Shown here: one piece after another, positions 37,053 through 48,844 of the stretch | Numbering within the stretch: position 1 is the first letter of the stretch | How the letters are laid out: each line of letters starts with the position of its first letter | Source of the DNA: Asterella californica | Taxonomy: Eukaryota; Streptophyta; Marchantiopsida; Marchantiales; Aytoniaceae | Assembly: GCA_036924285.1 (NCBI GenBank) | Contig: JAYKYS010000014.1 | Coordinates: 2,170,001-2,234,000, forward strand | Length of the DNA stretch: 64,000 nucleotides | Direction: 5' to 3' | Made by a program: the position numbers and the translations under genes | Notes under the pieces: model-generated | What the model was told of the DNA's origin: nothing | Databases searched by the model: none | Seen by the model: only the letters and a program-made list of their open reading frames with translations

Positions 37053-40000
37053 CTTCAAGCATTGAAGAAACCCACTAAAGTAAGAAGATCGAAGTTACCT
37101 TCTCTGTTTCACATTGAGGCAAAAGACCTGAGCTCTCCAGAAGTTGAGGTGGAGGTTGCAGGTCGCATAATCAAGAAAGTGCCAATTGACTCTGGGTCAA
37201 GAGTCAACATAACGACAAAAGATATGGAGCACGCGTTGGGTTTTAGCAAGTATGAAGAAACTCAACGAGTGTTACAACTGGCAGATCAGACACGAAGACG
37301 ACCACTAGGGCTACTATGCAACATTCCTACTCTAATAGGCGGAGTTTCTTTTAAACTCATCTATGTCATATTGCACCTTATGGTTAAGTCGGGTTATCAA
37401 ATTTTGATTGGGAGGCCGTGGTTGTGTGGTGCTAAAGTACTAACAGATTGGTACCGGCATTGTTTACAGTTTAAAGATCCATAGAAACTGACTAACAAGG
37501 CTGTGGTAGTATCCTGGAAAAAGATAACACATCAAGGTGAGACAGATTTGACGGATGCATGTTACACTTCAGGATCTGATTCATCAACAAGAAACGCATG
37601 TGAATGGAAATGAGATCCCTATTCAGTGATCAACTATTTTTAGTGCTACGAAGTCGATGATGAAGAAGATACAAACGAGGCCGAATAGCAATCACAGCTA
37701 GGTCACGGAAGTGCAGAGACCAGTCATACAAATGATATAGTACTTCCAAAAACATCCTAAGACTTGGTGATAAGCGAGAGAAAGAACTTAAAGATTTCTG
37801 TTGTAGTGCAAGGAGAAGAGTTCAAAGCATATCGTCAAATGCTGACCCATTACCAAGATGTCTTCACCTTGACTATGGAGGACATGAAGGGGGATACGTG
37901 CGTAGTGGAAAGAATATCGTATTGATCTAACCGAATGATCAGTACCTGTATGACAAAAGCAGTACCGACTCAACTCAATATATTCTTTGATGGTTAAGGA
38001 CGAGATAGATAAGTACTTAAAGGGGGGTATTATTTTTCTTGTATTAAATAGAGAATGGGTAGCACCCATAGTAGTAGTACCTACGAAGCAAATAGGAAAA
38101 ATAAAACTCTGCTAGAACTTTAGAAAGCTTACTGCAGTAACGAAGTCTAAAGACCATCACCCTTTATCTTTTTACTGATACTATTTTGGATCATGTATCT
38201 GGAAAGGAACGTTACATTTTTCTAGATGGATTTTTAGGGTACAATGCAATGTCCATTAGAGAGCAAGATAAAGACAAGACTACGTTCACTACAGATTGGA
38301 GCACTTATGCTTATCACAAAATGCCTTTTGGACTATGCCATGCACCAGCTACCTTTCAGAGGATGATGACAACAATTTTCCAAGATTATTTGCAACAATT
38401 TTATACATTTTTATAGATGATTTTTGTGTTTTTGGTACACCTAAGGAGCATGCAGCGTGTTTAGCCAAGACTTTTCTGAAGTGTAGGGAAGCTCGACTTG
38501 CATTATACCTCAAGAAGTGTTTCTTTGTGATGACTGAAAGAATACTTCTTGGACATAGAGTATTAGGTTGAGGCATAGAAGTAGATGTAGAGAAGGTTTG
38601 TGTGTTACTCTCCCTACAACCCTCTACTGATATATGCGAGTTGAGAGCCTTTCTATGACATGTTGGATATTACAGAAAGTTCATCAAAGACTACACCATA
38701 CTTGATGCGCCATTGACATAAATGCTAAAGAAGACAACAAAATACCATTGGCACGAGAAGCAGCATGAGGCGTTTGAAATGCTGAAGAAGAAGTTAGTAG
38801 AGACACATGTCATGTGACCACCAGACTACGAGAGAATTTCACGTGTACATAGACACTTCTGCATTTGTCATTGGAGTGGGGCTTAGTCAAAAAGATGACG
38901 AGAAGAGAGACCATCCAATCTATTATGCGAGTAGACAGCTTTCAGCAATAGAAAAGAACTACACTACTCCTGAACGTGAGGTGTTAGGAATGGTGTATTC
39001 AGTAAGAAATTCAGACATTATCTTCTTGGCTATGAGTTTGTTTTTCATGCGGATCATTATGTATTGAAGCATCTGATATAGAAGTCAGACTTGTCGAGAA
39101 GGATAACAAGATGGATGTTGTTACTTCAGGAGTTCAACTTCACAGTTCAAACTAGACAAAATATTCATCATGAGAATGTTGATTACTTGTCTCGGCTAAG
39201 GATGAGAGAACTAGTGGACACAGTGGTAGATGATTTTCCAGATGAGGAACTATTTCAGCTGACATTAGCACCTGCTACGAAGTACTATGATCTGTATAGA
39301 TATTTACAGACGTTGCAGTATCAAGAAAAAATGGATGCAAAATAGTGAACCATCTTCATACATCAAGCAGGACCATACGAGTTGAAGAATGAGATACTAT
39401 TCAAGAGAGGACCTGATTAGGAACTTCAAAGATGTCTGGAAGCACATGAGATATCACAAGTGGTAGGTGCATTACACTCAGAACTTGAAGGTGAACACTA
39501 TACGCTGAGAAATATTGTGAAGAACATTCTCTCAACTGGATACTAGTGACCAACAATGTACAAGGATGTTCAGGAGATTATCAAGAAGTGTGATAATTGT
39601 CAAAGAGTGGGTAAGCTTACGTCAACCACTCAGTGACCGTTACATCCGATACTTCCATTAGCACCATTTGAGAAGTGAGACATTGATTTCGTCGGACCTA
39701 TACAACCTACAACACGCCGCACTAGAAGAAGATACATCTGATAGCTACTGATTATGCAACGAATATGGTTGAAGCAGCAGCTACCAAGAAAGATGATGTA
39801 CCTACTGTAGCTGAGTTTTTATACACACAAATGATTACTCAATATGGATGTCCATTGGAGTTGGTGAGTGACCGAGGTACTCATTTCTTGAACAAGATGA
39901 TAAAAGAATTGATAGACTATTTTGGTTTAAAGCATCGAAAGACAACGCCGTATAATTCAAAAGCTAATGGATTAACGGAGAAGTCTAATGGAGTGTTGTG

Positions 40001-40170
40001 CAAGATTCTGAATAAGATATTAGTGAATCATGCATATGATTGGGATATAAAGTTATCGGTTGTCTTGTGGTCGTTTCAAAATGCAGAAAAGATAACGATA
40101 CTTCAGACGCTCTTTTTCCTAACATATGACATGACATCGATTATGCGAGTTTAATTTTATGTACCTATTT
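37053..40170 (+). pseudogene. Gypsy element 1: protease, RT, RNase H, integrase
   Basis: Domains in Ty3/gypsy order. Retropepsin at 37100-37484 (PIDSGSRVNI, LIGRPWL). RT around 38186-38571 (FTTDWSTYAYHKMPFGLC, APATFQRMM, catalytic FIDDF, then ILLGHRV). RNase H 38807-39200 (FHVYIDTSAFVIGVGLSQ, YYASRQLS, NYTTPEREVL, VDYLSRL). Integrase 39450-40154 (HHCC remnant CDNCQRVG, DIDFVGPI, LVSDRGTHF, GLTEKSNG). Many stops and frame changes, especially 37485-38185 and 39350-39760, make it dead. Composition and codon choice (AAG, GAA) match the inverted gag. The integrase tail reaches about 40500 in fragments, then a polypurine tract (GAGAGGGGGA) precedes the LTR. Confidence 0.85.
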
Positions 40171-40563
40171 ATTAAATTTCATCTAAAGATAGATTGTTAG
40201 TGGAGAAGAGCCAACTGTTACGACTGAAGAGTCTGATGATGCTTGAGGAAGATCGCGAGGAATCCAAGAGATTAACGAAAGTTATCCAAATGAAGCAGAA
40301 AGAGAAGCACGATAAAAGATACGTAAGGTGGATATCAGAGATGAGGATTTAGTGCTGCAGTACGACAGTAGATACACTAAGTTTCCAAAGAAGTCACTTA
40401 CGTTGGATGGGTCCTTATAAAGTAACGCGTAGTTATAGTAATGGTTTGGTTTAGTTGGAAGAACTTGGTGAAACATTGTTAGCCACTCGAGTGAATGGAT
40501 GAAGAATCAAGAGATACTACTCTTGAGTGTTCACGAGGTGCTTCACAATTGAGAGGGGGAGTA

Positions 40564-41700
40564 TGTGAAGTCTTGATTTTCCGTTTTTGTTAGTTAATTG
40601 ATTTGTTGTAAAGTAAATAAGAAGAATATGTAGTAGAAGATAAAAGATAGAAGTAGAATAGTGTTAATTAGAAGTTTAGTGAAGAAGATTTGTTCTTGAA
40701 GAATCAATTGAAGTTATGAAGTCATTTGGGATGGAATTTCCTCATGGTTGGATTCTATAGACGAAGAGTTTTCTATTGATATGTTGTGCGAGACAAACAG
40801 AGTCCGAACAACGAAGTTACAGACGTTTGAAGTATTGAGGAAGTCGGTGAGAAATGACTTCTTAGTACTTTGATCGATGAAGAATTTTGATGAAACAGTG
40901 AAACCCTAACTGGGGCACGTGTGTTCAAAGCTATCACGATGTATAAGTGCAGCGAGTTAGATCATTTTCGCATGACGTGAATAGTGTTGGAAGGAGCGGA
41001 AGCATCTGCAGTAATTTATCGTTGAAGAATGTCGTCTTCATTGGATTCAGTTTTAGAGAAAGAAACTCCATTCTTCATATTCCACTTCCTTCTTCATATC
41101 CACTCTTAACTTCATCCTTCACTTTGATCTTCTGCGAATGTGAGGGATGCAAACATCCAAGTCACCTCGACTCCAGATGTTGGACGTGAACTATGTCAGT
41201 CTTCGCCCGGTATACAAAATATCTTCAGAACATGAGATTGTCATTTCTCCTACTACCTTGGTGGTCGATGATATCGACGAAGTTAGTACAAGAGTTACGC
41301 GTTTGCAAGGAGCATCCTTCGGATGAACCTTATGAAAGACCCGGGAACTAGACCGAGACGAATTGGTCCTTCGTCTTGAGAATCAACGAGGCGAGGAAGG
41401 ATGCAGATCTTCTCTTCAAAATTACTTCGGTGCACGCACCGATGGAGGCGATCCGAAGCTTTCCTCGGCTTCTCAAGGAGTTACAGCAAGGGAGAAACAA
41501 TTATGGCACTTTTGACTTTCTTGATGCGAGGAGAAGAGAAATAGCCGATGCAATCATGGTGATCTTCAGGTCGAAGAGGACCACCTACATGTCAAATTTG
41601 AAGATTTACTTCATCGAGGAGGTCTTCGTCGGGAAACGAGCGCACTAGGCGAGGATTCTTCATCGACATGTACAGAAGTTGTGGATTGAAGATGACATGG
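40564..41700 (+). repeat. Gypsy element 1: 3' LTR plus truncated downstream ORF copy
   Basis: It begins TGTGAAGTCTTG after the polypurine tract and parallels 31114-32222 to GATGACATGGTCTATAT. It includes a copy of the N-terminal ORF (41376-41648: LKELQQGRNNYGTFDFLDARRREI, YFIEEVFVGKRAH). Because coding sequence follows the LTR here too, this looks like the start of a second element sharing the middle LTR, cut off at about 41700 next to a hairpin. Confidence 0.65.
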
Positions 41701-42504
41701 TCTATATTGGTAGGTTAGGTAATAAATTAACCACATGCATATTCCTCCTCTTCCAAACTTGGAAGAGGAAGAATATACATATGCATACCTCATGCATATG
41801 CATATTCACTGTACGTATCATTTCCCTCAATACCTTTCTTGATATGAATCCTATGAAAGTAGGAGAAAAGACTATACAGTATTATGTAAAGATATTTTTC
41901 TTATAGTTGTAACAAGATACGTAACTTCAATGCACATGTAAAATACACCTAATTGTATGGGTGATTAAACCCCAAGTGTGAATACAAGTGCTTCAAGTAA
42001 CCCCGAAGATTTATTTTGCAGGTTTGTTTTTTGATAACTGAGAAATTCAATTCAAATTCAATTCAGGCGGGGTGACCTGAACCTAGTAACCCCTTCTAAA
42101 GTTGCACATCCTCCGGCATGCAACAAGAAGATACAAGCAAGGAGTGGATCGGCATCTCACACGATCTCATCACCCTCCCTTGTGTCATCATTGTCCTCAT
42201 CTACTATATCTTCAAACTTAAACTCAGAATCGAGATCTTCAAAATTCATTTGTTCGTTTCGTCTCTTGAAGATCTTCATCCACTTACCCACAATTGGCAT
42301 CTTAATCCTTACCTCCATCGAGCTCTTGTAATCCGCATGTAATATCGTTGTACACCTTCTTTCACTATAGAAGAAAATTTGGTTCTATTTTACTAGCATT
42401 TATATGACAGAATGACATATTTTATCGTAAATATCATTTCTAGTCATTTTTTCCTTTTCTTTAATTACGTGACATCATTTAAGTCATTTATAAATATAAA
42501 TATA
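41701..42504. other. Junction DNA between two gypsy elements
   Basis: It opens with the GGTTAGGTAATAAATTAA box and the 41739 hairpin. The minus strand of 42340-42090 has a short acidic coding-like run (KMPIVGKWMKIFKRR, EDIVDEDNDDTREGDEI) that could be an exon or gag remnant, family unknown. 42370-42500 is AT-rich. Confidence 0.35.
41739..41776. repeat. 18-bp fold-back next to the truncated gypsy copy
   Basis: The arms ATATTCCTCCTCTTCCAA and TTGGAAGAGGAAGAATAT pair at 17 of 18 positions around a 2-nt loop. A 9-bp palindrome (CATATGCAT/ATGCATATG) follows at 41778-41800. The TGCATATTC plus CCTCTTCC stem is shared with 6481-6514. Confidence 0.88.
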
Positions 42505-42538
42505 AAAGATGCACTTCTCTAAACAGAAGTGCATCTTT
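42505..42538. repeat. 14-bp fold-back at the broken start of gypsy 2 RT
   Basis: The right arm (42525-42538, AGAAGTGCATCTTT) is RT coding sequence in the frame K-C-I-F. The left arm (42505-42518) is its exact inverted copy, with a 6-nt loop. RT homology does not extend left of the palindrome. Confidence 0.9.
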
Positions 42539-44617
42539 AGTTGCGAAGAAGGTTTGTTGTTAGGACACATCATTTCCAAGAATGAGATTACGGTAGATCT
42601 TGAGAAGGTGAAGAAGATTATAGATCTTCCATTTCCGATCAACTTGACAAAGTTGAGACCGTTTAGGGTTTATCGTAGGTTGGCATGGCATGGTTGGATA
42701 TTATCGTAGGTTTGTCTTTTCCTTCTCAAACAAAGCAATAGCTTTGACTATGTAGTTGATTTTGACTTGATAGTGCATGATCAGAAGGCAAAGGAAGCAT
42801 TAGAGGAGTTGAAAAGGGCATTGGTGACAGCTTCTATACTTGCTAAACGCGAGTGAAGTAAAGCATTTATTCTATATACGGATGCCTCCAATGTAGCAAT
42901 CGGATGTACATTAAGTCAGTTAGATGGAGATGGGCATGATCATCCTATAGCTTATGCTAGTAGGCAGATGTTCTAGCGGAGAAGAATTACTCCGTGACGG
43001 AACGAGAAGGATTAGCGATGATCTTTGGATTGCAGAAATTTTGACACTATTTGCTAGGAGGGAAATTTTTCATAGTCACAGATCACAAGGCTTTAAATTA
43101 TATCTTTAATAAGCCTAATGCTGAAGGTCGTATTGCTCGTTGGAAGATCCTTTTAACAGAATACGATTATGAGATCAAAGATAGACCAGGGAAAAAACAT
43201 GCGAATGCTGATCTTTTGTCGAGGGTTTATGATGATCAAGGAAGAACCGTTTGATGATTCATTTCTAGACGAGCATCTGATGACCATCACAAGCATTGAA
43301 GAGATATCGAACGAGTACAAGGAAATTTGGAGTTTCCTTGCAGATGACTCTTTTCTAGAAGGTATGCATACCCGAGAACATAACGCGTTGATCAAGAGAT
43401 GCAAATCTTACACCATGGTGGAGAGAATTCTGTTTCACCAAAGAGCAGATGGGTTACTAAGGAGAGCAGTTTGTCAGAAGGAGGCGTTGAAGCTAATGCA
43501 CGAGTTTCACGACGGAACTGTTTGCGGAGGTCACTTTGTCGGTAAGATAACAACCTTCAAGATTTTGGATGCGGATTACCACTGGAGAGGGATTTTCAAA
43601 GAGTATTTAGACTATTGTACTCCTTGCGGAGTATGTCAAGCATTTGCTCTGAAGTCTACTAAAACACCTCCGTTAAGATCAATTCTAGTGTTAGGACCAT
43701 TTGAGAAGTGGGGTGTTGACTTTGTAGGTCCTCTTAATAAGACACCTCGAGGCAATAGATACATTGTAGTCACCACTGACTATTGTACCAAGTGGGTAGA
43801 GGCTAGACCTTTGAGGGAGACTAATGAAACGGAAGTCTGTAGATTTTTATGAGAGAGGATCATCACAAGATTTGGATGTCCGTTAGAGTTGGTCTCAGAT
43901 AGAAGAAGAGAGTTTGTAGGGAGCATGATTACTGCTATGCTACAACACTTTTCTATCAAGTCACGAGTAACAACCTCATACAAACCAAATGCTAATGGTC
44001 TTGCGGAGAAGACCAATCTTACACTTTGTATGATGCTCGTCAAAGATGCTGGTGTTGAGACTGCAAAACATACTTGGGATAAGAGACTACATGCCATCTT
44101 ATGAGAGTATCGAACGGCAACAAAGACTTCTACTGGGTACTTCTCATTTCGACTGGTTTATGGAGTGGAGTCCAAGTTGCCGATCCAATTCAAATTGGAT
44201 ACTTTTCAAACTATTCAACGAAAGTTGAAGAGGTCGAGAAGAGAAGACGTGGTCAGATCAAGAAGGGAGCAACTCATGGAGTTGGAAGAGACCCGAGCGG
44301 TAGCAGTGATCTGGATGGAACGAGCTCAAGCATATCAAAAGAAGCGTTACGACAAACGTTTGGACAAGAGGGAGGTAAAACCTTTTCAAGTCGAAGATTA
44401 GGTAATATTGTATGATGCTATCCGATTCAAGAGGGCTAGGAAGAAGTTTCTTCCTAGATATTTTGATCTTTTTGTTGTAGATAAGGTGTGGAGCAACTTC
44501 ACATATGACTTTCAGGAGCTGGGAGGAAAGAGATTCGATCAGGTACATCATGACAAGTTGAACTTGTTTCATCGACGAAAGTACTCTCTTCACTCCGAGG
44601 ACGGAGTGAAAATTTAG
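42509..44617 (+). pseudogene. Gypsy element 2: RT end, RNase H, integrase
   Basis: A Ty3/gypsy pol remnant from a family different from element 1. RT begins late, at KCIFSCEEGLLLGHIIS. RNase H follows in pieces (LYTDASNVAIGCTLSQ, HPIAYASRQM, VTDHKALNYIF, ADLLSRV). Integrase (43169-44100) has an HHCC zinc finger (H-x-F-H...C-x2-C), WGVDFVGPLNKTPRGNRY, a second block LVSDRRREFVG (the usual Gly replaced by Arg) and PNANGLAEKTN. The integrase tail at 44165-44617 is basic (RYDKRLDKREVKPF), ending FDQVHHDKLNLFH. Several stops break the frame. The 5' LTR, gag, protease and RT fingers are absent; the break is at the 42505 palindrome. Confidence 0.85.
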
Positions 44618-44629
44618 TCCGGGGGTAAA

Positions 44630-45640
44630 ATATAACGACTTATGTTACACATAAGAAGTTTGTCTATTAGTAAAGTGTTTGGTTATAATTAAGTGTGGAT
44701 AATGTTTATTTGCTGCCCAAGTACTTTAAGGAGGTATCAAGTTAGTCATGACTAGCTAAATTTAGTTATAGTTAAAGTTAGCTGTACTTTTGGCAGAATT
44801 CAAATATTTCTTAAAGAGTGAGCACTACTATCTTGTCATCTTGTCTAAAAGATAGAAAGGAGGTGGAAAGCATCCTTTATCTCTTTTTTGACTTGATATT
44901 AGTGGTGGGATTAAAGTTGTGGACTTTGTGGACATTAAAAACAAGAAGAGATTCCACATGTCTTCGTTTTAGTGAGTCCTAGTGTAGAGAGAGTGGAAAT
45001 TCGAGATTTCTTGAGAATATTCCAGAATCCTTCTAGAAGTTGTTGACATTGAAGGAATAAGCCCTTGTGAAAAGGTAAGAAGTCCATGTGATTAATGCTT
45101 TTATCTTAAGTAATATCTTAGTAAAACCCGATAAAAATAATTACGGCTGAGTTACCGGAGGGTACCAAAGTAAAAAACTAGAATGTATAAATAGAGGAGT
45201 AGAGAAGAGCTCCTCATCCTTGTTTTCACATCGTCGTAACTTGAGTAATATAGAGAGTGCGATATTTTAGCATGTGAGAAGTTGAGAGACGTTGTTAGAA
45301 TGAAAGATTTTAGTTGATGAGTTAATGAAGAATTTTTAGTTGATGAGTTAATGAAGAATTTCTAGTTGATGAGTTTATAGGTGAGTGAATGATTGAATTT
45401 AGCATTTTTTTCTTCAAGTTCATGATGTGCTTCTCTCAAAGTCATCAGAGATGACCCCTGAGTGAGAGACAAGTTCGATATGTTGCAGATTCATCGATGA
45501 CTATCGTGGAGGTTGAGAGATTGGGGGGTAGTTGATCGATAAGACCGCGGAGGATTTACAGTTCTTCTCTGACTTCTTTTGTCGGTTGTCTAGTCCATCT
45601 CTGACCTAAACCTTTTGGTCTATAAAGAAAAACCTGATCT
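44630..45640 (+). repeat. Gypsy element 2: presumed 3' LTR region
   Basis: After the pol end come a short purine/G run (AGTCCGGGGGTAAAA) and TATAACGACTTATGTT, resembling the TGTAACGAC starts of many gypsy LTRs. A TATAAATA box at 45186-45193 is placed as in an LTR promoter. No second LTR is present to set the right edge. Confidence 0.5.
45311..45381. repeat. 26-bp tandem repeat, 2.7 copies
   Basis: The unit TAGTTGATGAGTTAATGAAG plus AATTTT/C starts at 45311, 45337 and 45363; the last copy is partial. Confidence 0.9.
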
Positions 45641-45659
45641 GTAGTTTTCTCTACAATTT

Positions 45660-48170
45660 TTTGTTCTATCTAGGTTCTACTAATAAAATCCTCTTTAAAC
45701 TTCTTGAAGAGACATAAAGATATAGTATGCATGACATCGAAAGTCAAATCTAGAGATAAGTCAAAGTCATATAAATCGGAGATTCTCCAAAATTGAGATT
45801 TGAAAGTTATACCTCCTCTTCTACCAGCTTTGTCTCTTTTCTCTTGGTTACTCATATGATAGCTTCTGCAAACAAACTAAGATATGTTTTGTAGTACCAT
45901 TTTCAGGTGGATATCTCGCTTTCTTCCTATTGTCAGGATAAACAACATTGGTGTCAAAGAATAGACCGTCCATATGATCTCTTCTACATGCTCCATATCC
46001 TTCGTCTTTGAGACCAACTATCTTACACTGCAGGATGATCTCCTGCGAAATTCATAAGCATGACTCTAACGAGCATGGTGACAAGAATGGGTCCTATAGT
46101 AACTCATGAATGAAGAAAATGACTCCTATAGTAACTCATTATCAAAAATGTTAGTCTATACTTCAAATCCTTCTATGAACATTATTTCTAGCTCAAGTAA
46201 TAATGGTTCCAAAAAAGTGATAAGGAGATGTGAATTTCTCTGTTCTATCAACTGTATAGAACTAACAAGAATGAATAGAATAGGAAACAAACAGTTTGTC
46301 ATATTTTTTTCTCTCTAAACTTTTCCACAGTTCAAAGGAACCACCTCGATTGTCCAACAATCTCATTGCGTAGTAGATGTAGATTGCCATCCATCCCAAT
46401 GTCTCAGTAGAGTAAGATTCAACGGACATCCCTACATCATCCATTACAACTCTGTTAAAAAGACAATCATAACTCTTGGAAGAAGGAGGTTGCATCCAGA
46501 AGAGGTGCTCCGAGCAGAAGCAACAAACAGCGTGGCAAGAAGATATTGAACATGTTTCCACTAGCACATTCTGAAGAAACTAACTGCTGCTTGTTTCCAA
46601 AAGAAGTAGTCATGCAAATGAACCTTGAAAAGGAAAGAAAGAGTATCTCTCAGTCTTCAAGGACTAGTAAGTAAACCCCTAAGGGTAGATTTAGTGAGTC
46701 ACATAAAATAGAAAGAGTTGACTTGAATGGGCAGTTTGGATGCGCATAATGACACAGTTAATAGCAATGATAGACAATAGTTAGATATGGTGCACAAACA
46801 AAAACATATAATACATATTATACATTGCACGAAGGTAAGAAAATACCTTGATGAATTTCACCATCTGTTGAATTGAAGTAATGCATTTTGAACATGGAAA
46901 GTTGTATTTTCCTATCTATGTATTGAAACTTTTTCCAATGACAATTTTGAGCATTTAGTAGGAAATGCACGATATACTTTCCCACATTTTTTATAAGATA
47001 TCATATCGACAATTGAACATCAGCATTAGGATTCCAGAATCTTCATAGTCTTGCACTTTAGACCCGTGTCAAAAATCAAAGATACTTTCAAGAATATCTT
47101 GTGGTGACTTGTGAAGTCAATCACGACGATGGCGTCATATTGTCAAAAAATCATATGTAAACTATATGGATCTTAATAATTCCCTCAACACTTCAATCAA
47201 AGGTATATAATCAAACATGAGATATTTTTCTCTCCTTCCGTTACAAGAAGTATAGAAAGTGCATTTAGTCTCTGTTTGAGAACACATACACTTGTCTCTT
47301 CGATCTCTTTTCATCTGATCAGTTTTACATGGAAAAAATAAGATCGAAAGATGAGACTATCTTCTTCTCTCGTACATATTCTCCATCGTTTTGCCTGCTC
47401 CATTCCACGAACCTTGTACATCTGACTAAGAGCTCAAAACGATGAAGGAACAATCCACTTACCATCTCCCCCTTTCCAGTTAAGATCAGCAAGAGAAGAT
47501 AACCTACGCAAGGATAAACTCTCTACATCTTGCATCTGAAAGCGTGGATTGTCTATAAAATCTACATCCAAGCAATAAGGTGGAGAAGGCTTATTGAAGT
47601 TTTTGAATAATAACTTCCAAATCTTATCTTGATATTCTCCAGATATTCCACTATCGTCTAAGATGGACTCTAGTTAAATGAGTTTTCTATCCATAGCATG
47701 TTCTAAGGGTGTATCTGAGACAGATTGAATTATAGTTTACCTCGTATCTATTTCGTTATTCAGAAGTATAGATTCACTCTCCTCGTGTAAGAAGTCAGTA
47801 CTACAACACACGAACATAGATTCATTTTGGAATGAATCTAAAATCTCATCTGTAGATTCTACTAAAGATTTTCTAAAGTGCACACAAGAGTTGTGCTTGT
47901 AGAATGTAGTGTGAGACATGAGTTTCTCTTCACATAACGAACACATACATATACACTATCTTCCGATATTTCTAGGTTCAGTGCTCATTTCTGCTACATG
48001 TGCAGAAATATTCTCGGATGTTCCAACTTTCCAATTTTTGTATAATGTACTCCTTCCCACAAGTTTATATCTTATAGGATCACATCTAAATTTCTTACAA
48101 TCACACTTTGTGCGTATCTTATCCATAGTTAAGTAAAGATATTCAGATAGCTTTGACAAGCACTATTCTT
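45660..48170 (-). pseudogene. Decayed CACTA-like (tnp2-type) transposase
   Basis: Leftward fragments in a plausible N-to-C order. 48159-47956 (KCDCKKFRCDPIRYKLVGRS). 47946-47737 with a C2H2-type finger (CSLCEEKLMSHTTFYKHNSCVH). A stretch near 47640-47460 reads WKLLFKNFNK and DLNWKGGDGKW. 46567-46262 is rich in Cys and aromatics. 45855-45670 reads DKAGRRGGITFKSQFW...LTFDVMHTISLCLFK. The last resembles the MH-x-(I/V) block of En/Spm-type TNP2 transposases. Stops and frame breaks are many. No terminal CACTA repeats were located. The family call rests mainly on the MHTISL block and the zinc-finger layout. Confidence 0.4.
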
Positions 48171-48781
48171 TGAATATTGCTTGTCATATTCTTGCATTTT
48201 AGAACTTGCACCAGACAAAATATGTTTAAATATCTTGCAAAGAGGAAAAAATAAGAGAAACATAGAAGTGCATGAGTAAAACAATCATTTGTACGCTAAC
48301 TTGGTTTGAGAAGTAAGCAATGTATATAACTGAAGTTAGCTTTTGTAGTCAGGATCCGTTGCATGAACTTGCGCTTATATATGTGTAGGTACATCTTTGC
48401 GAGAAAACTGCACAAACATGTCAAGTCGAAAGCAATAGCAAGTCTATATAGTTATTGTTAAAACCGTCGATGTTATTAATCTCCTTAGGAGATTTCAACC
48501 ATGTAAAGTTGGAATCTAAGATAAACGATCATACATGTAACCATGAAGGTGACCTTTCAAGTAGAGTAACTGGCAAACCAGGTTCCAGAGTCCAGCATTT
48601 ATCCACTAGAATGAAGTCTAGTTGAAGTCAAAGTCGGTTTCAGAAAGCAGTAGGTGCACATCAGTTCTTTCTCTTGTTTACTTCTCCATGTTGAAATGAC
48701 TTTTCCTGAGAACCCCGCACTCTCCTCCAGAATTAGAACTGTGGTTCCTTCTACAACAGTTCTACAGTCCTTCAAGTCGCA

Positions 48782-48838
48782 TGGTAGAACAATGGTCTCC
48801 AAAACCAAAGGTTAAGGGTTCGAATCCTTTTTCTCCTG
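48782..48838 (+). pseudogene. tRNA-Trp(CCA)-like fragment of organellar type
   Basis: The 3' two thirds of a tRNA are recognisable: the end of the D arm (TGGTAGAAC), an anticodon arm with loop CTCCAAA (anticodon CCA), and a T arm AAGGG-TTCGAAT-CCTTT, then TTCTCCT as the acceptor 3' side. The 5' acceptor strand (expected AGGAGAA) is absent upstream, so it cannot fold fully. GGTAGAACA and CTCCAAAA are typical of bacterial-like organellar trnW rather than nuclear tRNA-Trp, hence probably a nuclear copy of mitochondrial DNA. Confidence 0.6.
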
Positions 48839-48844
48839 ATTTAA

